A stretch of 10,666 bases of DNA, from positions 1 through 10,666 of the forward strand of contig LVLI01001343.1 in assembly GCA_001687465.1 (NCBI GenBank), in the 5' to 3' direction. The notes beneath the pieces were generated by a model, which saw only the letters and a list, made by a program, of their open reading frames with translations, did not search any database and was not told the DNA's origin. Shown here one piece after another: positions 1 through 7,121 of the stretch. Positions within the stretch are counted from its first letter, which is position 1, and each line of letters begins with the position of its first letter. The DNA comes from Halocafeteria seosinensis (Eukaryota; Sar; Bigyra; Bicosoecida). The position numbers and the translations under genes are program-made.

Positions 1-165
1 TGGGCATACTTCCTCAGTTTGGCATTCTCTGCTTGCTTGGCTGTCCACAACTTGGAACACGCTGATCTCACTAGTCGATCGTCAGACAAGGGGCTTGGGA
101 CCGTCACATCGATCAACCAATCACTGGTGTCCCCGTGAGCCACAATATCCCGGCTAAGCCTGTGC
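1..165 (-). pseudogene. Retroelement ORF fragment: C-terminal nuclease-like end of a reverse transcriptase polyprotein
   Basis: The minus strand is open from about 238 down to 6 in one frame. From about 165 down it reads RLSRDIVAHGDTSDWLIDVT, then VPSPLSDDRL, and ends near AKQAENAKLRKYA. The pattern of an aspartate in a hydrophobic strand (IDVTV), followed by E-x-x-K and KY, resembles the PD-(D/E)xK-like tail of many retroelement RT proteins. Above 165 the frame enters an inverted-repeat arm, so the link to the rest of the protein is lost. It lies in a different frame from the related segment at 287-735, and the window edge cuts it off at its C-terminal side. The family assignment comes from motif memory and no search was run. 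Confidence 0.5.
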
Positions 166-804
166 TTGATGAGAGAGAACGTCANAATGATCCGGCATTT
201 CGTGACTACCGNGCAATTTGAAACGTAAGTAGAATGGTATCATCTTGCTCGTAGATTCTTCCGGTAGGACGTATACAATACACACGGAATGAAGTATGAC
301 CTGCCACTTAGCCGTGAGATGATGCTGCAATTTCGGCGTATCCTTGTAGGACGCGAAACAAGCGTCCAGAGGCCCAATCAACCGGACCAATTCCTCTTGC
401 ACTGGACGCAACCAGACCGGTGCCTCCGTACCGAAGGGAGTCTCCGGCAGGTCCCTTCCTACTTCTTCGAGCGTTGCCATTGCCGACACCAAGGAGCTCA
501 TGAAAGCAATGCTCGGATTCAAAAGCCCCCATCCTATTTTCACAGGAAGAGCGGCACGCGTCACAACCGCGTCACTTAACTCGGCACCATGGGGTAATTG
601 GAGCGCTCTCTTGAGGAAATTCAGCAGCTTCCCCACGAAAAGATCCACGATGCCCTCCATGACATCCGGTCTCACGCAACGGAGCCAGTAATTGGGCTGC
701 CGGGACAGACAGTTGGCGTTAGGGGAGTATTTCCATATAACCACATGAATATACACAAGGAGGAGCGAGAATGTCGACAAGGCGCAAGACAGCCTGCGGA
801 TCAT
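154..804 (-). pseudogene. Retroelement ORF fragment, post-palm (thumb/connection) part of a reverse transcriptase
   Basis: The minus strand is open for 216 codons. The part from about 735 to 287 looks like real retroelement protein: a block beginning YWLRCVRPDVMEGIVDLF, then ALPVKIGWGLLNPSIAFMSS, then WLRPVQEELVRLIGPLDACF. The LP-x-x-x-G-x-GL block is the kind found after the palm in many RT proteins, although one glycine of the usual GG-x-GL pattern appears altered. The first ~20 residues are hydrophobic and come from sequence next to a small inverted repeat, so they are probably not the true N-terminus. The last ~40 residues are translated from the 122-bp repeat arm and are not native. The segment is a remnant with no functional start. 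An unrelated host gene exon is the alternative, but the neighbouring RT pieces argue against it. Confidence 0.5.
165..286 (+). repeat. Left arm of a 122-bp inverted repeat
   Basis: This segment is the reverse complement of 927-1048 over all 122 positions. There are two clear mismatches (at 172 and about 237) and two unresolved bases. It sits inside retroelement coding sequence on the minus strand and shifts that frame. The arms flank a 640-bp interior that holds the retroelement segment. This could be a foldback element or the result of an inverted duplication. Confidence 0.88.
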
Positions 805-836
805 CTAGTTATTGTATATTTATGTGGTTATACTCC
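725..836. repeat. Short inverted repeat with stem near 725-758 and 811-836
   Basis: The left side reads GAGTAT, a six-base insert, then ATAACCACATGAATATACA. The right side reads the reverse complement of GAGTATAACCACATAAATAT and a few more bases. The 50-bp interior has no recognisable content. It marks the upstream limit of recognisable retroelement protein on the minus strand and may be the scar of a rearrangement. Close by, a 5-bp stem TGCCT/AGGCA lies at about 838-851. Confidence 0.55.
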
Positions 837-926
837 TGCCTGCGGAGGCAGGTTGTGCTCTGCAGCATTCTCCAACGCGGCCAACTTGCCATTCCTTTCC
901 AGCAAAACGTCGTCGTCGTCGCAAAA

Positions 927-1048
927 CGTGTGTATTGTATACGTCCTACCGGAAGAATCTACGAGCAAGATGATACTATTCTACTTACGTTTCAAATTGC
1001 ACGGTAGTCACGAAATGCCGGATCATTTTGACGTTCTCTCGCATCAAG
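927..1048 (-). repeat. Right arm of a 122-bp inverted repeat
   Basis: This is the reverse complement partner of 165-286, nearly identical over 122 bp. A third, partial copy lies just downstream at about 1080-1139, in the same orientation as the left arm. The near identity points to a recent origin or to gene conversion between the arms. Confidence 0.88.
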
Positions 1049-1079
1049 GAGAGATCACAACTGCTCACGCAAGTATCAA

Positions 1080-1139
1080 TAGTATCATCTTTTTTTATCT
1101 TGCTCGTAGATTCTTCCCGTAGGACGTATACATTACACG
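1080..1139 (+). repeat. Third partial copy of the 122-bp repeat family
   Basis: The stretch carries the block CTTGCTCGTAGATTCTTC, then CGTAGGACGTATACATTACA and the final CG. It matches the inner half of the left arm (about 238-286), with an extra T-rich insertion of about 8 bases near 1090 and a few substitutions. It directly precedes the reverse transcriptase fragment. Confidence 0.75.
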
Positions 1140-1297
1140 CAAGTAGCAAAACATATGCCAAAATTGTTCCCATTTATTAGATGGGCTTATGGAACTCCAA
1201 CGAACTTAGTGGCATGGAAGGATGAAAACGAGGTGACAAAGCAGCTATTCACTTGGTTAGGGGCAAAACAGGGAGACCCTCTCGTCCCTTTCTTCTT
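1140..1297 (+). pseudogene. Reverse transcriptase palm-domain fragment with QGDPL motif
   Basis: Read in the frame of positions 1158-1160, the plus strand gives HMPKLFPFIRWAYGTPTNLV, then WKDENEVTKQLFTWLGAKQG, then DPLVPFFF. The R-x-AYG-x-P-x-x-L block followed after about 25 residues by G-x-x-QGDPL is the conserved palm region (RT motifs 3-4 area) of retroelement reverse transcriptases. The catalytic YxDD/FxDD block should follow but is absent, because the sequence runs straight into the 54-bp palindrome and stops at TAA 1318-1320. Upstream it begins at the edge of the third repeat copy. Later parts of a similar protein lie on the opposite strand at 1-165 and 287-735, so the ancestral ORF was inverted as well as cut. 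Confidence 0.7.
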
Positions 1298-1351
1298 TAT
1301 CACCCGCGAAAAATCGTAAAACAATTGTTTTACGATTTTTCGCGGGTGATA
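1298..1351. repeat. 54-bp perfect palindrome at the left edge of the Polinton-like region
   Basis: The half-site starts TATCACCCGCGAAAAATCGT and runs to AAAACAA. The second half is its exact reverse complement, with no spacer and its centre between 1324 and 1325. It begins exactly where the reverse transcriptase reading breaks off. It could be two element termini joined head to head, a hairpin-derived end, or a replication or transposition structure. The sequence TTTTACGATTTTT of the arm recurs at about 1409-1422. Confidence 0.9.
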
Positions 1352-1550
1352 CGATTTTCCAAAAATCGGCCAAAATTGGCTATTTTTACCGGATTTTTGA
1401 ATTGGACTTTTTTACGATTTTTATTAGATTAAGAAATCGGCCAAAATTGGCTATATTTGCCAATTTTACAATTTGGCCAAATTTATTTACATTTTTGTTT
1501 TTATATTTACATTTTTAAAATTTACATTTTGTTTTTATAATTATATTTTT
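1352..1550. other. AT-rich noncoding stretch with a 21-bp direct repeat
   Basis: I see no reading frame here. A 21-bp block that begins AAATCGGCCAAAATTGGCTA is repeated exactly at 1363-1383 and 1434-1454. Each copy contains the near-palindrome GCCAA-AA-TTGGC. The rest is runs of T and A with repeated TTTACATTTT. This could be subterminal sequence of the element. Confidence 0.6.
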
Positions 1551-1554
1551 CAAG

Positions 1555-1678
1555 CGACCACCAATTGGAATATTCAGGCGACCCATTAATAGGCGACTCT
1601 AAATTGGGTATTCAGACGACCACCAATTGGAATATTCAGGCGACCTCCTCAATAGGCGACTCTATTGGGGTATTCAGG
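1555..1678. repeat. Two tandem copies of a 62-63 bp repeat
   Basis: The block CGACCACCAATTGGAATATT starts at 1555 and again at 1617. Each copy continues through GGCGACC, AATAGGCGACTCT and ATTGGG-TATTCAG. A further GGCGACTCT occurs at about 2054, beyond the foldback element, which suggests the array was split by that insertion. The core ATATTCAGG is shared in altered form with the 37-bp repeats nearer the polymerase gene. Confidence 0.75.
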
Positions 1679-1683
1679 CGATA

Positions 1684-2012
1684 GGGACGTAGTGGGTGAC
1701 GTAACTCAGTACGTCACCCAGACCTCCCTACCGCTATAGAACCAACATATCCAACGATATACCACTATACTATTTTTGGAAACCCATCTAGGGTGACGTA
1801 GGTGACGTAACATACAATTCCCCTAGGTAGGATTTGTTTTTCTTAGATGAAGATAGTAGTAACTTTTTTTAAATGGATGTAGATTACGTCACCTACGTCA
1901 CCCAACTAGGTTTCTCAAAAATAGTATAGTGGTATATCGTTGGATATGTTGGTTCTATAGCGGTAGGGAGGTCTGGGTGACGTACTGAGTTACGTCACCC
2001 ACTACGTCACCC
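1684..2012. mobile_element. Foldback/MITE-like element with 93-bp perfect inverted arms
   Basis: Positions 1686-1778 and 1916-2008 are exact reverse complements over 93 bp. Weaker matching continues inward to about 1810 and 1884, leaving a loop of about 75 bp with no coding potential. Each arm contains a smaller hairpin: GGGTGACGTA, six bases, TACGTCACCC, at 1694-1719 and 1975-2000. The whole carries nine TGACGT/ACGTCA half-sites. No transposase is present, so the element would be non-autonomous. I could not identify a clear target-site duplication. It sits inside the repeat array upstream of the polymerase gene. Confidence 0.75.
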
Positions 2013-2082
2013 AAAGGATTTATCCATTATACAACACCAAAAATGGATCATTTGGCGACTCTTGGATTTAGGTGGTACATGA

Positions 2083-2193
2083 GGTTGAAGTTGTGAATAT
2101 TTAAGGTGGGTCGGCCATGGGTTGAAGTTGTGAATATTCAAGGTGGGTTGCCCACCGGTTGAAGTTGTGGATATTCAAGGGGGTATTCAGAGT
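2083..2193. repeat. Three copies of a 37-bp direct repeat upstream of the polymerase gene
   Basis: GGTTGAAGTTGTGAATATTC (with one or two substitutions per copy) starts at 2083, 2120 and 2157, an exact 37-bp period. The copies end in AAGGTGGGT or a variant of it. The array lies within 40 bp of the polymerase open frame, so it could be regulatory or subterminal. Confidence 0.8.
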
Positions 2194-2230
2194 ACTATAG
2201 ATATGAGAAAGAACACAATGGGTTATTGCC

Positions 2231-5200
2231 TTGGCCCCTGTGACGAAAGGTGTTGGGGGCTTTGGCGGGTATCTGACCATACTGCTAGTAGGTCAGGGCC
2301 GTGTTCATTTTGCTGAATTTACCCCTCTACAAGGTGGGTCGTATGTTAGTTTGCCCAAATGTCTGAATCATAAACGATCTGGCTTAATCAATATCAGAAA
2401 TCCTGATGATAAGTGTTGGCTGTACAATAATGTCTGTCATTTTCACAAACCCAATCACAATAAGGATCGTGTAAGTCATTATACCAAATATGCGGACGAA
2501 TTTACAACGGACGGATTCACCTTTCCCATGACCCTTGACCAAATTCCCAAGTGGGATACACTAAATAATACTCGTTCGTTTGTTTTTACTCCCATTATCA
2601 GTAAAGCAGGAAATTTGACAGGGCTTGAACCTATTTATGTTGATCAGAAAAATACTCATTGTCCGAATGAAGTCTGTCATTTATTGATTGAGAATGCTAA
2701 CAAGTATCATTTCGTGTATATCGATAACTTTTCTGCCTTAAATCCGAATACAACAAGCCAAAAGCGTGAGATGTTTTTCTGCTTTAACTGTATGACCCAT
2801 TTTAATACGAAAGAGAAGCGTGATCGTCACGTGGAACAAACTCTTTGTATGACAAATGAATGTGCGAATGCGAGAATGCCAAAGCAAGAAAAACACTACG
2901 TCGAGTTTAAGGATTTCCACCACATGCAACGTCTCCCCTTCATGTTTGTCTTTGATATTGAAAGCGATCTGGTGGAAGACATTGATCGAGAATCCATTGA
3001 TAAAAAGAATACGGAAAATTTTCTACAACAGCATGTACCTAACAGCATTTGTGGATACTTTTACTCTGATTTTGGCGATGCCGAATTAAAGGTATTCTAT
3101 GGGCTTAATTGTATTCAAGAGTTTATGACGTGGATGGTTTCCAAAGAGGAATATATCTTTGAAAAAATGAAACAAAACGAAAAAATGAAGCTGAGTGATG
3201 AAGATGAGAAAAGCTTTCAGAAGAGTAAACAATGTTATCTTTGCAAGAAACCATTTGAGAAAAATCCAAAAAGTCGTGGACAATTCAAGGTTCGGGACCA
3301 TAACCATCAAACAGGCGATTTTCGAGGGGCTTGTCATTCCTCTTGTAACCTTAATTTCAATTTTAATCACTTCCGGATTCCTGTTGTCGCTCATAATTGT
3401 AAAGGATACGATTCTCAACTAATTATTCGTGAAGTTAGCAAACATGCTACAAAAGAAGGCGATTTTGATGCCATTCCTGAAAACTCAGAAAAATTTATCA
3501 GTTTCAATCTCCGGAAGTATCAATTTATTGATTCCATGGCATTTATGAGCTCTAGTCTAGAGACATTAACCTCAAATTTAGTAAAAACCGAAGGTGAAAT
3601 GGGACAAAAGCAGTTTACACATCTGGAAAAGCACTTCGCACAACTGAGTGATGAGAAAATGAACGTATTAAAACAGAAAGGGATCTATCCATATGCGTAT
3701 GCCAATGGGGTGAATAGCTTTCAAATTGAATCGTTGCCCGATCGAAAATGGTTTTATGATAATCTCAAACAACAAGATGTTTCGGAAGAAGACTACCAAC
3801 GTGCCTTAAAAGTATTCGACTTGTTTGAGTGTAAAACGTTTCAAGATTATCATGATTTGTATCTCATCACTGATGTGTTGCTTTTGGCTGATGTGTGGGA
3901 AGCATTCCGACATAGTGGCTTCAAGGATTCGGGGTTAGATCCGGCTTGGTTCTTTGGGCTACCCGGATATACGATGGCCGGATATAAGAAACGTGTCATG
4001 GAAGATGGGTTAGCTCCGGTGGAATTATTACACGACAATGGTGTTGATGAAGATGGTGATCTATCCTCTACCGAGTACAATAAATTATTGTTTTTCCAAG
4101 AGCAATGTCGTGGTGGTTTGTCACAAATTAGTCATCGTCTTGCTCGTGCCAATAATAAGTATTGTCCTGATTATGATAGTTCAAAACCCACCACACATAT
4201 TAGTTACATTGACGCCAATAGTTTGTATCCAACTGTTATGTCTCGTTTTCCACTGCCTCATTCCGATTTTGAGTGGGGTGACTTGGAAGAATACACATTG
4301 GAACGGATTTTATCCATGGACAAGTATGGATCTGAAGGATGTGTCGTCAAATGTGACATTGTGTATCCCGAAGAGCTACATGATTCTCATAATGACTATC
4401 CGTGTGCCGTTGAAAACGTCACCGGTGATTTTTCTCCTCTGATGGCCACCATTGCCGAAACAATGGGGTACAAGTTACCCAAGAATAAAAAATTAATTGC
4501 TAATCTAAACGATAAAGAAGGCTACGTGCTGGACTATCGTTGTTTACAATTGTATGTTTCGTTGGGTTTACGGGTGAAGAAGATTCATAAAGTGTTAACC
4601 TTCACCCAGACGTACTCTATGAAAAATTATGTGGATCACATGGCTGAGTGTCGCAAGAATAGCAAAAACGAGTTTGAAAAGAACTATTTTAAGCTGTGTA
4701 TGAACGCCTTGTTTGGCAAAACCATCGAGGATGTGAGAAAATATAGTAATATTAAGTTCTGTACCAATCAACAACGTGCTTCGAAATACATTAACTCATT
4801 CCGATGTAAGTCGTAGAATGCCATTGGTGATGATTTGTTAGCTATTGATTATGCCAAGACATCCAGCACGTTTACGAAACCAATATTCCTTGGCACAACA
4901 ATCTTAGACTTGTCAAAATATATTATGATTGATCATCACTATAATGTGATTCGTAAGCGATATGGTGATAAAGCCAAATTGTTGTTTACTGACACCGATT
5001 CTTTGGCGTACTTGATTGAAACGGAAGACGTATACGCTGACATGATTGAGGATCGTGAACATTATGACTTCTCCGCCTACAACAAAAGTGACCCCATCTA
5101 CTCTAAACAGTTGTCCGGAAATACCAAAAAATTGGGTGCGTTCAAAGATGAACAAGCCAAAGACCCCATCATCGAATTCTGTGGCCGTGCTCCTAAAGAA

Positions 5201-5521
5201 TACTCGTATAAAACGGCTTCGGGTGCGTCTGTCTTAAAGGGCAAAGGTGTGCCTTCGCAGATTCTTAAGAAAAAGTGTAGTCATGAACGTGCTGTTAAAA
5301 TGATCAACAATAGCACTGATAAAGACGCTCAAGAAGACAGATGTAATTTTGATTATAAAGTTGACTATCAATCGTTTCGAACGTTTCACCATACAATTTA
5401 TACCGAAAAGACTTCCAAAACTGGGATGACAATCTTGGACAATAAACGATTCGTCTTAGATGACGGTGTTAGTACACTGGCGTGGGGACACAAAGATATC
5501 CCCAAATTGAAACATGACTAA
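2231..5521 (+). pseudogene. polB: Protein-primed family B DNA polymerase, Polinton/Maverick type, with one in-frame TAG
   Basis: This is the replicative polymerase of a Polinton-like element, of the DNA_pol_B_2 type that starts synthesis from a protein primer. Counting codons from 2231, the order is: N-terminal block GGSYVSLPKCLNHK (35-48); zinc knuckle C184, C187, H200, C206; exonuclease I D242-x-E244; an HNH-like zinc module C335, C338, RDHNH (355-359), C368-H369, C372; exonuclease II N389 to D394; exonuclease III Y544-x3-D548; motif A DANSLYP (661-667); motif B K821-x3-N825-x2-FG; motif C DTD (921-923); and KEY (989-991). About 1,095 codons are open except for one TAG at 4814-4816, between motifs B and C. 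The frame opens at 2207 after a TGA, and 2231 is a TTG, so no proper start codon is visible. The N-terminal part is probably truncated or lies on another exon. It ends TAA, 8 bp before the integrase. Confidence 0.9.
4814..4816 (+). other. In-frame TAG stop inside the polymerase
   Basis: The reading frame before the stop (…KYINSFRCKS) and after it (NAIGDDLLAIDYAK…) is the same, with no shift. Both sides match the continuous palm region of the polymerase. This is a single nonsense codon and not a gene boundary. The codon before it is TCG and the base after is A. All three genes of the cassette end in TAA. Confidence 0.9.
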
Positions 5522-5529
5522 TAGTATAC

Positions 5530-6456
5530 ATGAGTGATAAAACCTTAACGAAACAATTTCGTCAAGAGATTAACCGGAAAGTGACTCGTAAATTTCCTCG
5601 CCGTCGTGTTGTGAGCGGAGGGTTTCTCAATATTCTGACTGCGGATCTTGTGGAAATGGAAGAACAGAATGGATTTCGCTACATTCTATCCGTCATCGAA
5701 CTTTATTCACGAAAAGCGTGGGGATATCCCTTGAAAAATAAAAAGACAACCACAATTGTCAGTAAGTTTAAAGAACTCTTCAAAGAACTGCCTGAAAATC
5801 CAAGCTATCTGTGGACTGACTTGGGTAAAGAATTTGTTGGAAAACCAATGAAAGACTTTCTGAAACGTCACGGAATGGAACAGTATTCCACGTTTTCCGA
5901 AAATAAATCTGTTATTGCTGAGCGATACAATCGAACCATGAAATTATGGATGGACAACGATGATGAAAATTGGGTGGATGCTCTTCCTCGTTTAATCGTT
6001 GAATACAAGTCAAAGGTACATAGCACAACAAAGCAAACACCTAATGACGTTTTCGATGGTAAGGCTGTTCCATTGAGTAAACCATTCGTTGGTGGTAAAG
6101 ATTTTAAAGATAAACAGAAATTCGAAGTGGGCGACACCGTTCGACTGTCACGTGTGAAAGGTGTCTTTGAAAAACAAGTCAACAACTGGACGAAACGTGT
6201 TTTCACCGTTTCTGAGGTTATGAACACCAATCCTATCACCTATAAAGTGGATGATATTGTCGATGGTACAGTCATCGGGTCATTTTACGCCGAAGAATTA
6301 CAGAAAACAACCATGGACTTCTTCTTAGTGAAAGAAGTGTTGAAACGACGCACCCGTAATGGTAAGAAGGAAATCCAAGTTGTTTGGCTCGGATACGAAG
6401 ATTTAATCCCTGAATGGATTCCTGAATCAAGTCTTCAAGATTTTCAAAAGAAGTAA
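5530..6456 (+). CDS. INT: Polinton-type retroviral-like integrase with C-terminal chromodomain
   Basis: This DDE integrase (rve fold) would cut and join element ends into host DNA in the nucleus. It has 308 residues. The catalytic triad is D39 (in TADLVEM), D97 (in LWTDLGKEF) and E131 (in VIAERYNRT), with 33 residues between the last two. Residues 196-255 (GDTVRLSRVKGVF…) fit the small barrel domain that follows the core. Residues 264-305 form a chromodomain with FLVKEVL, an R-rich turn, VVWLGY and W296. These can bind methylated histone tails and bias insertion. A zinc-binding HHCC domain is not seen; the basic N-terminus (R18-R26) is short. The ATG at 5530 follows the polymerase stop by 8 bp, and the frame is closed just upstream (TGA 5515-5517), so this start is well supported. 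No internal stop or frameshift is present, so it may be intact. Confidence 0.93.
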   Translation: MSDKTLTKQFRQEINRKVTRKFPRRRVVSGGFLNILTADLVEMEEQNGFRYILSVIELYSRKAWGYPLKNKKTTTIVSKFKELFKELPENPSYLWTDLGKEFVGKPMKDFLKRHGMEQYSTFSENKSVIAERYNRTMKLWMDNDDENWVDALPRLIVEYKSKVHSTTKQTPNDVFDGKAVPLSKPFVGGKDFKDKQKFEVGDTVRLSRVKGVFEKQVNNWTKRVFTVSEVMNTNPITYKVDDIVDGTVIGSFYAEELQKTTMDFFLVKEVLKRRTRNGKKEIQVVWLGYEDLIPEWIPESSLQDFQKK

Positions 6457-6522
6457 GTTCTACTAAGGTCTGTTCAGAAAACCACTTAGAAAAAATATCG
6501 GTAGTACTATTATAGGAAAACG
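6457..6522. other. 66-bp spacer between the integrase and RING genes
   Basis: The spacer is short and AT-rich, with no recognisable promoter or poly(A) signal. The RING start has A at -3 (AACGATGA), a favourable context. The integrase start has T at -3 (TACATGA), which is weaker. Confidence 0.4.
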
Positions 6523-7023
6523 ATGAACACCGAAACAGTACAATGTGGAATTTGCTATGACGAGACAACAAAAACCTACGCCTGCGGACACCCCGTTTGT
6601 GATGCTTGTAAGAGTCAAACGAACCGGTGCTATTACCGCTGTAAGGTTAAAAACATTACAAATCAACAGTTACATGAATATGTCGAAGCCAATTTAGAAG
6701 ATGATTGTAATTTTGGGGAAGCGATAAAATTTATCATTGATTATAATACTATGCCTGATAGTATGGAATTCTGGATGAAAAGCGAAGATGAAATCGAAGA
6801 ATTATGGTATAATGTATTTCCACAATTATCCTGTGAAGAAAAAATTGGTTTTTGGATCGATAATGAATTGGAATGCCTCCATGAAACTCATACTGATGAA
6901 CTAGAACCGTGGGATTTAGATGTTCCTTACGAGAGACTAAGAATTGTGAATAAATTATGCGAAGAAACAAGTTTTAAATTACGGTCATATGAAAATGAAG
7001 AATTATGGAGTGATAGTGAATAA
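6523..7023 (+). CDS. Small RING-finger protein, putative E3 ubiquitin ligase or zinc-binding accessory protein
   Basis: The 166-residue protein opens with a compact RING-like zinc motif: C8-x2-C11-x9-C21-x-H23-x2-C26-x2-C29-x6-C36-x3-C40. This fits the C3HC4 order, with the last pair spaced by three residues instead of the usual two. The rest (about 45-166) is very acidic, rich in E and D with conserved-looking W and Y positions, and matches no family I recognise. RING proteins usually recruit E2 enzymes for ubiquitin transfer, and large DNA viruses often carry them; a role here in host control or protein turnover is inference. It is the third gene in line with the polymerase and integrase, has similar AT-rich codon use, and ends in TAA overlapping an AATAAA. 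The reading frame is intact. Confidence 0.75.
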   Translation: MNTETVQCGICYDETTKTYACGHPVCDACKSQTNRCYYRCKVKNITNQQLHEYVEANLEDDCNFGEAIKFIIDYNTMPDSMEFWMKSEDEIEELWYNVFPQLSCEEKIGFWIDNELECLHETHTDELEPWDLDVPYERLRIVNKLCEETSFKLRSYENEELWSDSE

Positions 7024-7024
7024 A
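7019..7024 (+). promoter_or_regulatory. Candidate polyadenylation signal AATAAA overlapping the RING stop codon
   Basis: The hexamer AATAAA spans the TAA stop at 7021-7023. A T-rich tract follows within 50 bp. A short hairpin (GTCAAA-CGT-TTTGAC, 7030-7044) lies just after. In AT-rich DNA the hexamer can occur by chance. Confidence 0.35.
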
Positions 7025-7121
7025 TTCTCGTCAAACGTTTTGACTAGAAACAGTCTTTCATTTTAGCCGGAAAATCCAGTCAAATATTTCAACTTTTACA
7101 AATTGGATGTGGTTCTAATTC

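Noticed and set aside
598-1122. Open frame of 174 codons on the plus strand
   Set aside because: It runs through the small inverted repeat and the right arm of the 122-bp repeat, and lies opposite retroelement sequence. No protein motif is seen.
1555-2193. CRISPR array
   Set aside because: Repeats are few, the spacing pattern does not fit, and the context is eukaryotic.
2203-2317. Short cysteine-rich peptide from ATG 2203
   Set aside because: It overlaps the conserved start of the polymerase in another frame, and nothing else supports it.
4806-4816. GTAAGTCGTAG as a tiny intron removing the polymerase stop
   Set aside because: It looks like a splice donor and acceptor, but 11 bases is far too short, and its removal would shift the frame that is correct on both sides.
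2231-5521. General reassignment of TAG to an amino acid
   Set aside because: Only one in-frame TAG exists in over 1,500 codons of the three genes, and TAG does not recur in the integrase or RING gene.
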